Below are positions 12,447 through 24,362 of a DNA stretch of 64,000 bases, in pieces. The DNA comes from Dysidea avara. Its lineage: Eukaryota > Porifera > Demospongiae > Dictyoceratida > Dysideidae. Position 1 is the stretch's first letter, and the number at the start of each line of letters is the position of its first letter. The notes beneath the pieces are model-generated. The model ran no database searches. It was not told where the DNA came from and worked only from the letters and a program-made list of their open reading frames with translations. Position numbers and translations under genes: made by a program. Location: NCBI RefSeq assembly GCF_963678975.1, contig NC_089274.1, positions 21,909,133 to 21,973,132 on the forward strand, given 5' to 3'.

Positions 12447-13196
12447 ATGACTACACTTCACATCATCCTCATTTCACTATTTATTGGCTGGCCCATGCAT
12501 ATTGTGATGGAAATCAAGAAAAATGCTGAAAAGTGTCTGCATCCCTGTGGTTCATCGTCTTATGAAAACTGTTGCATCTTTGCACAAAACAATTTTGACA
12601 AGTATTCTTCTGGTGTGTACAAAATGAAGAGTTGGTATACTGGGTACCTCTCAATTGTTGACATGTACTGTGACACTACGGATAGTGCTGCATGCAGAGA
12701 AGGAAAGATGGATCTGAAAACTTTCATCGACCATGGGCTGACTATGAAAGAGGGTTTGGAGATTTTAATGGCAATTGGTAGTGAATTCTGGTCTATCGTA
12801 CTCAAATTAACCAATGGGAGCTCAGAGTAGATTTTAAGTTTAGCAATGGAACCAGATCCTACCTCCACTAAAACAGTTTTAAAGTTTTAAGTCTTAAAGA
12901 TGAGTATCCATTAGCTATCGGTGGTTTTACTGGCATTACTCGTACTAACCCATTTCCACATCAGAATGGCAGCAAATTTAGCACATATGACAATGACAAT
13001 GATGGATCAAGTTTGTACAATTGTGCTAATGTGATTGGTGCACAAAAGTACAATGGAGGATGGTGGCACAATGCCTGCTAGAGTATCAATCTCAACCATA
13101 ACTACAACCCTCAGTGGAACCATAAAAATTGGTCGCAAATATTGCAGCCCCAGGTGGATAGAAATGAAAATGTGTCCTCTTAATTGCATGACTTAG
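12447..13196 (+). pseudogene. Decayed fibrinogen-related (FReD) gene copy 2
   Basis: The first 80 or so codons are open and homologous to the intact gene (signal-like start MTTLHIILISLFIGWP, then CG...NCC, FDKYSSGVYKMKSW, MYCDTT). Frameshifts follow at the ANGGW region and after GSEFW. In-frame stops occur near 12827 and 12870, and a TAG replaces a codon in the CW-S region near 13080. The C-terminal Ca-site-like DNDNDGS stretch, GGWWHN and the final RWIEMK..PLNC are still readable in shifted frames. Base identity to the intact copy is high over the whole length. Only about 130 residues could be translated, so this is a pseudogene or at most a truncated product. Confidence 0.85.
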
Positions 13197-16100
13197 TGGT
13201 GCTCTATGTGCAAATCTCCTATCCCAGTTCAGTTTTAATTGCATAATATCTTGAGTGGTAGTATATTATATTTTATAGTGTGTTTGTTAGTAGCCTACCA
13301 TGGAAAATGACTCTGTGTGTGTATGTGTGTGTGTGTGTGTGTGCATTGTGAGTTTATTTATTTGATTAGAAAATGATACAAATAAATGTGTTGAAAACAG
13401 CATGCATACAAGCAAAGATGTTAATTACTTGACAATTTTTGATTGTTTACAATTCAAACCATAGCAGATTCATCATACACTCTCCCTTTATTTGTATACA
13501 TACATCAGTGTATCAGACATTATACCAAATTGAGTAACCAATTTCCATGATGTTATAGAATCTGAAGTTACACTGATATCAACTGTGTCTATAGCACTAG
13601 AAATTCACCCTGTTAAATAGGAAAAGAGAACCAGATGTGGTCAAAGAGCTAATTGTATAAGAGACTTAGGGCTATAGATATGTATAATAGTGTCATGAAA
13701 AAGACTGAAAGCTTGCATATAGCTATAGCACTTAATGCCTCCACTCATACATCTGCTCTTTATTGCTATATATATAGTTGCAAAAAACATTTGTTTTTTT
13801 AGCCATTAAACATGGCTAGTGTAGTATCATGATACAAGCAAGAAACTGGCTAGCTTGTTCGACATTTTTAGCAAATTCCAGTCTGCATTGCAAAAGAATG
13901 CTGATATCGCCTGTTACTGCACATGCATTTACTTATACTCTGAAACATATAGCATATAGCAACTAGGACAGAGGCCATCATGTGGTCATGCACCCAAATA
14001 AATTTAGTTAGGGGTTCAGTAGAACTTTTCTATGTGTAACAACTTTAAACAGGCTGTAGGACCAGGTGTCCTACAGACTTGTGCTGTAAAGCCTTAATAA
14101 AAATAAATAAATAAATATAATGTGTTAGGAAATAAAGTGAATAACTCATACAGCATTTTATGAAGCTATCTGTTAGGTTATCTGTCCATTAAATGACAAT
14201 ATCAATAAGCACCAAATGTACATATTTAGTAGAAGTAGTTTGACATGTTTGAAAATCGAGTTACTCTAATAGAACAGTCATACAAGTGCACAAATGAAAG
14301 CATAATAAAGTTTAATATGAGAATGTACTTAACTCTTGCTTTAATGATAATGTTCTTTAGTTCAAAGCATCCATTTTTTTCTAACCTTAGCATATACTAA
14401 TTGCACGTACACATTAGCTGGCACTGAAGATGGCGGTCAAACAATAGTCCAGTCCAACGGTGATTATTCACTACTGGTATCAATGGGATGATCATAATTA
14501 GATTTTATCTATGATGTTATTAAAATTGCAAAATGAATAATCATTGTGTATGATTTTATTACAATATATAGTTGTACTCTATTTCGCTAGGTAGCTATAC
14601 ATCATTTAGACACAAGCAGAAAATATTTAGGACAAAACATTATTGTAAAATGCATGATTTTTCAAGGAAAATACTGCCATATCATACATACATGTGGGGA
14701 AAATGTTAGAAAAAATTGGCTCATGTGGGAAACTTCTATTTCTTACTGATCCAATGAAACATATAATAAAAATTAAATTATATAAATAAATTATCCTATT
14801 TTGGAAAATCATACATCTGGGCACATGCAAAATTTGTGGGAATTCTCAATTGAAAATTTCAGTGATTTTTTTAAATAATTTTTTTTGCATATTCTGATAA
14901 AACAACTATTAAGCCTTCTTTCTGTGAAATTTCACACCCATAGCTTCTTTTATCTAGGAGATATACTGAATTATATCAGACCATGTAGAAGTTTCACAAT
15001 GCGTGGGACAACATTTAATTTACAAATTGGGTCAGTGATTTGCTGATTCCCAAAACCAAACATTTTCTTGACTTTAGACATTATACAAGTGATTTAATTG
15101 AGAAAAAGCACAAAGAACACATGATTAAACTCTCAAGGATCTCTTTTCATTAATTTTAGATTGTAAGAATGGTGATCTTTGTCAACAAAGTGATTTGTCA
15201 TCAATTTGTCACATCTGATCACTATACAGTTCTATAAACTGATAATGAAAAGTTAGTTTGTAATGTATTAGACAGTAAATTGGCCATATCTTTGGAATGC
15301 TTCAACATATCATCACAAAATTTTCACACAAGGTAGATAACCACTCATGCTTCATTGTAGCTATAAAAAAGAAAATTGCTCAATGTGCCCAAATGTATGG
15401 TTTTCCAAAATAGGGTCACTATTATTAATAAAAATGTTTCAATTTAGCAAAAAAAAAATTTTTTTTCTCAAAATAAATAAATGCATGTATGACAAAACTA
15501 TTGGTGAGAAACCAAGGGCAAAACCAGGCCTGGTAAATACTAATCAATTTTAATGATGCTGTAATCAGTACATGTCATTTCTTGGTTGCTACCTTTGAAT
15601 TCATGACTTTCTCCATATTTTAAAGCCACACACTTTTTATATATAGCTTGTCTGTTATGGCATGGATATTAGATAGGTGTACTTCAATGTCAAGAGTTAT
15701 GGCATGGATATAAGAAGCTGGAGTCTATAGCCAAGCACTATTATGATACATACATACGTACATACATACATACATAAGCTGTGGAATTCCATCTACAATC
15801 AAAAACACCCTGCTTGAATCATTTCTTTCACACAATACTCCAAACTATTAGAAATAGTGCATGGTTATGTGCAATATGATATAGAACATCGAGTGAAGAT
15901 ATTTAAACAATACATTGAAAACTTAACAATACAGATGTTCAAAACAATGACTTGCTATTGATAGTAATGTTACACAGGTACTCACAATATAGCTATATGT
16001 AGAAAAGGGTGATATACCTTTTCCTTCTTCCCGTAATATAATCAGCAAATATTGCAACATATTGATGATAGTATAGTATTTAAGCACATGTTGCTTAACA

Positions 16101-16900
16101 ATATTCATATTTGTTCATCTCGATGGCATCTTATTGAGCACCACTAACACCACACACAAAGAATCCTTCAAACAGTGTCTGTAAGTTTGATGTCTGTAAG
16201 ATGAGGCAACCATATACTTACCTGTTAATTATTACATAGTGACCTAACAATATATACTCATTTAAAATATTTATTGACTTATTTAAAATAGTGCATGTAT
16301 CTGCATGTACAAAATAATTTGTATACATATTGTGTACTATCTATATATTCCATAAATAAATTACAGTGTAGCATGCACATTTTGGTGTATTCAAGAGCGG
16401 ATGAGTGATCACGCTGTGGAAAATAAAAGTTAAATATCCACCGCTCTGAAGAGTTGCCATAGCCGAAATGATTTAACACCTACACGGATTTGAATGGTAT
16501 TACTGTTAATACATGTCATTCTCTTCAGAGTATATGGTACTACTTTAATGGTTGCTCCCCATGCAGGGGAGTGTTAAATTCTCCCAGCTATGGGAACTCT
16601 GTAGAGTGTTAGTATATATTCTTTGTGTTAACGGTGTAATCACTCAAGCATCACTAGTTATGTATTCCTCTTGACATGCATATATAAAAAGCACACTCCA
16701 CAATCTACGTTCTATTTAAACCTTAGAAAGGAAAAGCCATGAAGAGTAATTACTATTCACTTACCACTAAGCTAAGGCTTGTGCATGTTAATTGTATGCT
16801 AACTATAAAGCTCTATGTCACATGTAAACCGTTAGCTATTTGATACTTGGTATGTAACTTTGGTTCTAAATCGTTTTGTTATTTAGTACTTGTATAGAAA
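13197..16900. other. Intergenic between FReD copies, repeat bearing
   Basis: No host gene recognised. It holds a TG microsatellite (13316-13343), a diverged copy of the 10.9-11.2 kb segment (14120-14370) with the dispersed TCTAATAGAACAGTCA motif (14262-14280), the inverted-repeat element at about 14627-15530 and a CATA microsatellite (15749-15776). Confidence 0.5.
14627..15530. mobile_element. Putative element with long diverged inverted repeats
   Basis: The left arm near 14780-14835 and the right arm near 15375-15450 are inverted copies. On one strand both read GTGCCCA.ATGTATG.TTTTCC followed by AAAATAGG and an AT-rich run leading to GTTTCA. The two short open frames in the arms are therefore mirror images of the same sequence and not genes. 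Exact ends were not found. Confidence 0.5.
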
Positions 16901-16976
16901 TTAGTAGATCTCTCACTGTATTTGTACAGTGACACAACCACATTCATCAATCATATCTGTAACTGGTCTGATCACA

Positions 16977-17768
16977 ATGATAACATTTCATGTCATCTTC
17001 ATGTCACTATTCACTACTGGGATAATTGCCAGTACCCAGTGTGATACCCACATAAACGCCATAAGGAAAAATGCAACAGGATTGCAGTATCCATGTGGTT
17101 TGCCATCTGATGACAACTGCTGTTATTTCAAGGAGAATCATTTTGACCAATCTCCATCTGGTGTATACAAAATGAACAGCTGGTGTAGTGGGAGACTGTC
17201 AATAGTTGGTATGTACTGTGACACTACAACAGCAAATGGAGGATGGACAGTGATACAGAGGAGGAAAGATGGATCTGAGAATTTTAACCGACCATGGGCT
17301 GACTATGAGAAAGGATTTGGAGACTTGAACGGTGAATTCTGGTACGGGCTCAAGGCCATGAACTGTCTTACACAAACTGGCAAATGGGAACTAAGAGTTG
17401 ATTTTGAATTTCCCAACAAGACCAGATCCTACCTTCACTACAATCTGTTTAGAGTAGGAAATGCTAGTGAAGAATACCCATTGACTATTGGTGGGTTTAC
17501 TGGGGAAACTCCTACTGATCCATTCTCAACCCAACAGCCCCTCAATGGTATGAAGTTTACCACATATGATAAAGACAACGATAAAGATGATAGTATTAAC
17601 TGTGCAGATGGAGAAAGAGGAGGATGGTGGCATCGTGCTTGTTGGAGCATAAATCTCAACTATCGGTACAAATCTTCTGGAGTAGGATTCCTGTACCTGA
17701 CCAAGCAGTACTACAACCTCAGGTGGATAGAAATGAAAATACATCCTCTCAATTGTTCACCTCAGTGA
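16977..17768 (+). CDS. Secreted fibrinogen C-terminal domain (FReD/ficolin-like) protein
   Basis: A single-exon 263-residue protein. I chose the ATG at 16977 because it opens a signal peptide (MITFHVIFMSLFTTGIIAS); the frame stays open upstream but without another ATG. After a short linker with CDTHINAIRKN comes a complete fibrinogen-related domain: VYKMNSW, YCD, GGWTVIQRR, DGSENFNRPWADYEKGFG, GEFWYGL, the GGF region, a calcium-site-like DKDNDKDD, then GGWWHRACW, and RWIEMKI near the end. Cysteines in CG..DNCC and C..C at the C-terminus fit domain disulfides. Such proteins bind carbohydrate or acetylated ligands in innate recognition or act in adhesion; the specific ligand cannot be read here. 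No collagen-like or coiled-coil oligomerisation region is seen. Two decayed paralogues lie upstream on the same strand. Confidence 0.9.
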   Translation: MITFHVIFMSLFTTGIIASTQCDTHINAIRKNATGLQYPCGLPSDDNCCYFKENHFDQSPSGVYKMNSWCSGRLSIVGMYCDTTTANGGWTVIQRRKDGSENFNRPWADYEKGFGDLNGEFWYGLKAMNCLTQTGKWELRVDFEFPNKTRSYLHYNLFRVGNASEEYPLTIGGFTGETPTDPFSTQQPLNGMKFTTYDKDNDKDDSINCADGERGGWWHRACWSINLNYRYKSSGVGFLYLTKQYYNLRWIEMKIHPLNCSPQ

Positions 17769-17834
17769 CACTACTAACTTGTTGTCCACTATTATTAACT
17801 GATAACTGGCTCACTAGTGTATCTGATATGATAA

Positions 17835-17840
17835 AATAAA
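17835..17840 (+). terminator. AATAAA poly(A) signal for the FReD gene
   Basis: AATAAA lies 67 bp after the TGA stop and is followed by a T-rich stretch. This is a position typical of a polyadenylation signal. Confidence 0.6.
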
Positions 17841-17940
17841 ACAATTATGTTTACCTTTTCTTTCTTAAGTTTATGCTGTGCATGTACTCCACATACCATA
17901 CAAACACTATAATATGCTGTTAGAAAGTTTAAAGCCTTCA

Positions 17941-18025
17941 GACTGCATGTGCTCCTGGCTGACATTCAGCATTAAGTTCAGCATTAAGTTCAGCATTGTT
18001 TGTAGCTGCATTAGCTACAAACATT
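17941..18025. repeat. Short tandem repeat plus palindrome
   Basis: TTCAGCATTAAG-type units repeat three times at about 17965-17998. They are followed by an inverted repeat GTTTGTAGCT / AGCTACAAAC with a 5-nt loop. Function is unknown. Confidence 0.6.
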
Positions 18026-19049
18026 TCATCAATCTTGTGAAGCATTCTTCACATTTTCCATGGCTTTATCGCATAGGTTATAATATTTATTGTAGTAAAC
18101 CTCACGCATATAAACAATGAGTGAATATATTATACATATAGGTATCATGTTATGGTTTAAGTAAGTATACTTTTAGGCTGGCTAGCTGTGATTATAAGAC
18201 ACTTTTTTACTATCTGGAGGGAATCTTCATCCACTTGTGATGAAGATGCATCACTTATAATGAATGTCAGCATCAGTAAAATCAGTATTCAGTTACTGAG
18301 TGGATCCCCTGTTAAAAAATCACAGGTATAATTACAATTACAACATACATACAGGCAGGATTTTTCTAAGGTGGTGTTTCCATATTTGGTGGGCTATTGA
18401 TGCAGCTAGGGGTCTGGGGTGCAGCTCCCAGCTGTTGACAAATTTTATATATTATATGCTTCAAAATTATTGGTTTATGCCGGCTTTATGAATAATACAA
18501 ACCATCTATTCAATATAATATTATACTTAGTTTCCTAGTTCCTATCCACTGCATGCAGTGATCCAAAATTCCAAATATATAGCTACCCAAATTCTCCAAT
18601 TAAAATCTCGAAACTTATTATTATTATTTAGCTATTAATAAATGCTATCCCACTAGGGACCTGTGAGAAGGCTAAAGCCTGTGAATACAGGGAAGCACTT
18701 ACATTATACTCATTTAAAATGCAATTCATTATGAATGTTCTATTAAGGTATAGTTTTGACTGCTCTACTAGATATTATTATTATTATTATCTAGGCCCGG
18801 GGCAAATACAACCAAGTACAATTACCAACGGGACGACCTACCGATAAGGCAGTGCATGCATGACCAGTACAGTGTGTGCGTGTTGGTTTATCATCAAGAC
18901 AATTATTATTATTATTTATTCCAATGTGACAGCCCCCTGGTGAGGCTATTAGGTGGTGAAGGCACAATCCCCAAATCTACTCAATATGTCACAGTAGTGA
19001 CAGATACAACACAATAGTGGCATCGTAACTAAAGGTCACCAGTCAGTAC

Positions 19050-19320
19050 ATCATTGGTGTGGTAATGGCACAGTGATGTGTACACATAATTATGTATACA
19101 AAACGTACAGGAGAGAACTATGCATTATTGCATGCAGCAATACATTATAGGCAACATCAACAGATAAAAATTATTAGCCAATATTATACAGTAAAGTATC
19201 AACATCAACTAGCTAGAGCTAAATAAGGTTCATCAGTGGTGTAGCAATGGCACAGTGACGGGTGACACACTATAATTATGCATACACAACTTGCAGGAGA
19301 TAGCTACACAATACTGTAGG
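19050..19320. repeat. Diverged tandem block, about 180-bp period
   Basis: A unit at about 19050-19130 (CATCATTGGTGTGGTAATGG, CACAGTGA, TTATGTATAC, then CAGGAGA) is repeated at about 19231-19310 with substitutions. The region is flanked by ATT trinucleotide runs (18776-18792, 18904-18918). It may be a repeat-element body; the family is not recognised. Confidence 0.5.
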
Positions 19321-19829
19321 AGTATGCAAGCCAGATGAACCAGATAAAGGAAGACAGCCAAGCCAGCCAGAACCTAGTAGCTAGCCGCGCTAAGCCAGGT
19401 GAATGCAAAAAAGGTTAAGCATGTATTGAATTGCCTGACACCAACACAAAGGAAGTTCGCCATGCCAGCTGCACAAGACAAGATTGTTTACTTGTATTTC
19501 ATATTGTAAAGAGCATGGCATGTATTTTAATGTTTTCTTGTATTGTTAATTAATTAAATTTTTATGTGACTGGCAGCTGGCATGGAGACTTGAGACGTTA
19601 CAAACATAAAAACTTACTTGTAATCTTCTTGTTTACATGTAAAGTGGCCTCTCGCTCTCCTGAAGTCACTTCATGGACATTAGCTAATCTTCTCCTTCGC
19701 GCAGTCTGTAATTAAGCAAGGGTGTGGTAAGTTACTGGGCGTTATATAGAATTACACGTATGGTCAAGCCATCAGCACAACGATTATACGTTTGTGCCTT
19801 CGTTCACAGGCGAATCGATCCCCGGTTAG

Positions 19830-20320
19830 ATGGACAATTAAAATACAAAATTGATTAAAAGGCCAAAGGCCTTTGACAATGTCCATGTCCAGTTTCTCTC
19901 CAATATTGGTCTAGTGAGTGTTTGAAGAAGACATTGTTTTTGCCAGAACTACTTCGTCAGGTAGCTAAATCATTCCATTGTTGGATTATTCTAAAGTTGA
20001 AAAAGTGTTGACCAATGCTTCTGCTAATTCTTTGTTTAAAAAGTTTCATTTGATGGTCCCTGGTAATTAACACTGTCTTGTTGTAATGTAAAGATATCTT
20101 TTGGGTTCAGTAATTTGATAGTATGAGTTTAGTAGCTAGCTACCTTAAACTGACACTTCAATTAGGTCTCCTCTTTGTCGTCTACAAAAAAGTGAGTGCA
20201 AATCTAGTTCTTGAAGTCTAGCTTCATAAGATAGTGTAGAGATAGATGGTATCGGTATCAGCTTAGTAGCTCTTCTTTGAACCTTTTCTAATATACATCT
20301 GACTGCATGCTCTATTATTT
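19830..20320 (-). mobile_element. Dead LINE (non-LTR retrotransposon) 3' fragment
   Basis: On the minus strand the sequence encodes a typical LINE reverse-transcriptase C-terminus. It opens LEKVQRRATKLIP, then SYEARLQELDL and RRQRGDLIEV, a stop, then in another frame LFKQRISRSIGQHFF and QQWNDL, ending NVFFKHSLDQYW and a stop. The stops and frame changes show it is inactive. Only the last part of the pol ORF remains, as is usual for 5'-truncated LINE copies. Confidence 0.75.
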
Positions 20321-21701
20321 AGAGCATCTTTCATAGATTATCTATAAAATTAAAAATGACAAAAGGGAAAAATATTCATGATGTTTGACAGTATAGCTAG
20401 ATGCTTTAAATCATAACAGTATGACTCAAGGTCAGGAAATTCATTCTGACAGTTCTGTGCAGTGTTAGCTACTTGTTGGCAGTGCAAAGTATAATGCATA
20501 ATCATACAGTGTATACTATACTAGATTGTGGCAAGAAATTTATATTTATAGCTATATAGCTCAGTCTAGCTTGTTACTGTAGCAGGCTACTCCTATATAT
20601 ATAGGGTCAACAATTGTGTGCATGCAGAAGTAGCTATTTTCTTCCATCTTTGTTCATCCATGAGCCAGTTGAGTGGTCAAATAAGTGGCATTTCACTTTA
20701 TATATACTTGCTTCTCAGTGAACCAGTTTAATTGTATGGATCAGGATGAAACCTGGCAAGTTGATTGATATGTATAGATCGCAAACTTGGGAGGCAAAAT
20801 TGGTTGGACAAATGATCAAATTTACTCATTCTCATAACATTGGAAAGTGTTTGTTTTAATATGAAAGATCTATTAAACTGTGGGTACATAAGAACTTGTT
20901 TATGATTCTTTTGTTTGCATGGCAGTATAATAGGAACAGGTCTATAGTCATGCTACTTTTAGGCAGCTATCAATGATTGATGTCTGATTTCTACATAGTT
21001 TAGACATATACATACATACATAGTTAGGTGTAAGTTAAATCCATCTTCCTATATATGCACATATGTATGTATAGCTACAATATAAATAACAATATTAAAT
21101 TCTTCCATTAGGTACCAATAAGGAAAAGTTAAGTGGGAGATAGATAAGCAGCTGGCAGTACCTGCTGAGTGATGCAGTTCTATAGTACCTTGTATTCATG
21201 GATTTCGCAAATTATACAGAATCTTTTAATACAAGTTTTGTCGTTTGACTTCTCTGAGGTATTTTTCTTCCTGGAAAATTTTCTAAACAATTAAGCTTCC
21301 CACACCATTGAGGGAAAATAATTTTAACTATTTGTATAATAAAGGCTTTCAGTATACAAGGGTGCTCGCTCAAATAGGAGGCAGTTGTTATCACAATAAT
21401 ATACCAATAGAACTTTCCAGCTGCAGCACAGAAAAGCCATTTACAAAGCAGTTAACAAACACTATGATTTATGATTGAATGGTATGTATATGTGGTTCCC
21501 TACACTGCATGCATGTGATTACATGATGAAATACTTCATAAAGCATTCAATCATGTTTGTGCCTGTTTTGGTCCAAATTAAACAAAAAAAAACACAAATG
21601 CAATTATGTATCTATTTGATGTATATTTTGCTTGAAAATTTCCATGTTGGAGGGAACAATATTATTGTTTTGTGTGAAATATTTCTTTTATAAAATAATT
21701 G

Positions 21702-23208
21702 TATATGTGACCGGATTTCATATAACAAGGCTTCCACACACACAAAATCAAACTTACGATTTTACCAGAAATGGATTGCTGGTCTAATACACTATCATAT
21801 TTCACACTGTACTTCCTTCAGCACTGGCAAGTCTGGTTTCTGTAGCAGCTTTCTTCCGACCCTGTCAAAGCCACGAGTGTGAGATTGGCACCATTAAATG
21901 GCCATGGCTTTGTGATAATGGTGTGTAGTGAGCTGGGACTTCACAGAGAGCTCGCCAATAGTGTTCTCAGTCAATTTGGAGTAATTTGAGGGCCATGGAG
22001 GGCCATGGAGGGCCCAAACTTGGCCTCTGGATTCCAATCGTCTTCTTACTCCATTTTATACCCGTATATTAAGACCACCGTCCACCCCCCATATCAAAAC
22101 ATATGTATGGGATTTGTCAAATCAAGCATTTTCAGGTGGTCAACATTAAAAGTTTTCAAACACAGGGTTAAACCTTTAAAAATTAAGAATTATGCATTAA
22201 ATAAAACTAATATCTGTTTAATATCCTTTTTGAAACCTCAACTTGGTAAAACATACTGATCATAAAATCTCATCATTCCATGTCATTTTTTGTCCAATAC
22301 AAAATACATGTATTTTACACTACACGCTAAAACACTAATTTACAACCTTTAACTCACAAAATTTCTACAGCACACCATACAATAAAAGAAAGCCCTTTAA
22401 TTTCTCTATCCAATTCCGACCGTACAAATGGGAAAATGTCGCCATAGCGACAGTTATTTACTGCTTATGATGACATAATACGCGCTCCATACATTAACCT
22501 ATTGGAAAATTCAATTATCTCGCCGGGAAAATCCCAATTTACAAGTTGTTATCCTCAACCAAATTCGCTAATTTTGGTATCATTCTACGCAGCGAAGGAT
22601 GCTTAATAAGACTCCGACCGTACAAATTATTAAACAGGTTAGTTTATAGAAATATGTTTAAAAACACGTGTTTTTACGGGCATTCTGAACACGTAAATTT
22701 CGCGGTACAAGGCTCCTTTCTAGCTTCCCCTTCGTTACTACACAAAGAACTTACACATGAATCGAATCGCCTTTCATCAAGGAATCTGATAAACCAAACT
22801 TCGTGTCTGTCAACCAAAATACGCGGAAGTTATGGCGCCTTGTTTAGAGGACGGTGTTATTTTATACGAAACGGGCGTAACCCATTCGGAAATCCGGAAT
22901 ATCTTACACAAGTTTTGATATGCACCCTCCCACCCTATTACTACCCCCACCCTCCCACCCTATTACTACCATCTGTGATATTATTACCCGCTCGAAAAAA
23001 GCTGCTCAAAACAGGGCAAAGTTTGGGTATCGGAAATGTATCCACCCACTCAGTGATAGCTAGTGAACAGATGAACAATCGGTGCAAATTTTGTTTGCAC
23101 AGCTGTAGGCACTGGGAAGTTATTACACAACGATTCCTTAAAATCACCATATCTCCTAACAAAGCTTTGTGCGTCGAAGCCTTGTTTTGTCAAATTCAGT
23201 CACATATA
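21702..23208. mobile_element. 1.5-kb element with about 32-bp terminal inverted repeats
   Basis: The left end reads TATATGTGACCGGATTT..., then AACAAGGCTT (21702-21733). The right end (23177-23208) read on the minus strand is TATATGTGACTGAATTT..., then AACAAGGCTT. A 226-codon open frame (22546-23226) covers much of the right half and runs past the TIR. I see no transposase signature in it and do not call it a gene. A 21-bp C-rich unit (CCCTCCCACCC plus TATTACTACC) is tandemly duplicated at about 22926-22970. Solo ends with the same TATATGTGAC start occur near 44516 and 63904. Confidence 0.65.
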
Positions 23209-23507
23209 AACAAATGCAATGAGTAAATATTTTGGTGAGGATCCATATCAAGAACTTACGGGAGGGTCTAAATATTCTGATATTTTGGTTGGAGGACAAA
23301 ACAGCTAAGGGGTCCAAATTTTATGACTAATCAAATTATCATGCCACATAGACAGTCATAGCTGTAAAGTGACTGTTTTCCCCTCTCATATAACAACATA
23401 CAAAGGCTGTGGGCTTCCACACTGTTTAATGTTTTTAAAACTTACATGCTCTTAGTTTGGGAATTATATATTATTGAAATTAAGTTAATTAGTCAGCTGC
23501 ACACACC

Positions 23508-24362
23508 CAGGGGCGGATACAGGGGGGGACTTTGGGGGCTGAAGCCCCCCCCCCCCCCTTCACTTTTAGGCTTTACTTGATCAATATGCTTAGGATTATA
23601 ATAAAATTTCGTCTTAGCATAATTATATGATCACTAATAATACAAATACTCATAAACCCACCTTATAAACATCTTTCCAAGGTATTATCAGTGGAATTAC
23701 GCTAAAGTTTATGCAACAAGAACCTGGAGCAACATTGGAGGTGTACAAGGTCGAGATACTCTAATAGAGCAGTCACTTAACTTCTCTAATAGAACATACA
23801 CTGGAAGCATATAGTTGGTTCTGTTATGGAATTTTTCCAAATCTGCCTGCACCTATACATACAATGAAGTGGATTGGTCTGTTTAAATGCTTGATTCATC
23901 TACTGGTGTAGTTAATATGCATGGCAACACTTAATTCAGGTACACAATTTCCATTAAAAATGCTCTCAGATGCAATCTCGTATCATGCAAATTTCAAAAT
24001 TTTTCATTTTCAACAGTATTCTCCTAATATGTAACTAATGTTGTGCAATTGTGAGAGAGTGAATCATGCGCTTGGTTGTCTGTACCTACCCAAACTTTTC
24101 CATTAATAAAATGCTTCAGAGAGCCATACCTATAATCTAAAGGCATGTATATAAATATCTACAGGCAGAAATATGAATTTTATGTGGAAATGTCCAAATT
24201 GCAGTATTTAGCATCTATTTTTCAAAAATTTCCTTAGGGGGCATGCCCCCAGACTCCGCATGCTTCACATGCTGGGAGGTGTGCTTCACACACCTCTACC
24301 CAAGAGATTAGTATCTTGAGTTAGCCCCCCCCCCCCCTTTTATAAATCCTAGATCCGCCCCT
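23508..24362. mobile_element. hAT-like non-autonomous DNA element
   Basis: The left end CAGGGGCGGATACAGGGGGG and the right end (minus strand) CAGGGGCGGATCTAGGATTT form terminal inverted repeats of the CAGGGGCGGATC type common in hAT elements. Long C runs lie just inside both ends (23542-23558 and 24324-24336). A GGGGGCATGCCCCC palindrome lies near 24238-24251. Flanking 8-bp duplications are not convincingly preserved. No transposase frame is present. Two copies of the dispersed TCTAATAGA motif lie inside. Confidence 0.7.

Noticed and set aside
16929..16976. Upstream extension of the FReD frame
   Set aside because: It has no ATG, and the ATG at 16977 begins an ideal signal peptide shared with both pseudogene copies.
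22546..23226. 226-codon open frame
   Set aside because: It lies largely inside the TIR-bounded element 21702-23208 and runs over the right TIR. It has no recognisable domain and low-complexity proline stretches from a tandem repeat. I treat it as chance coding in a repeat.
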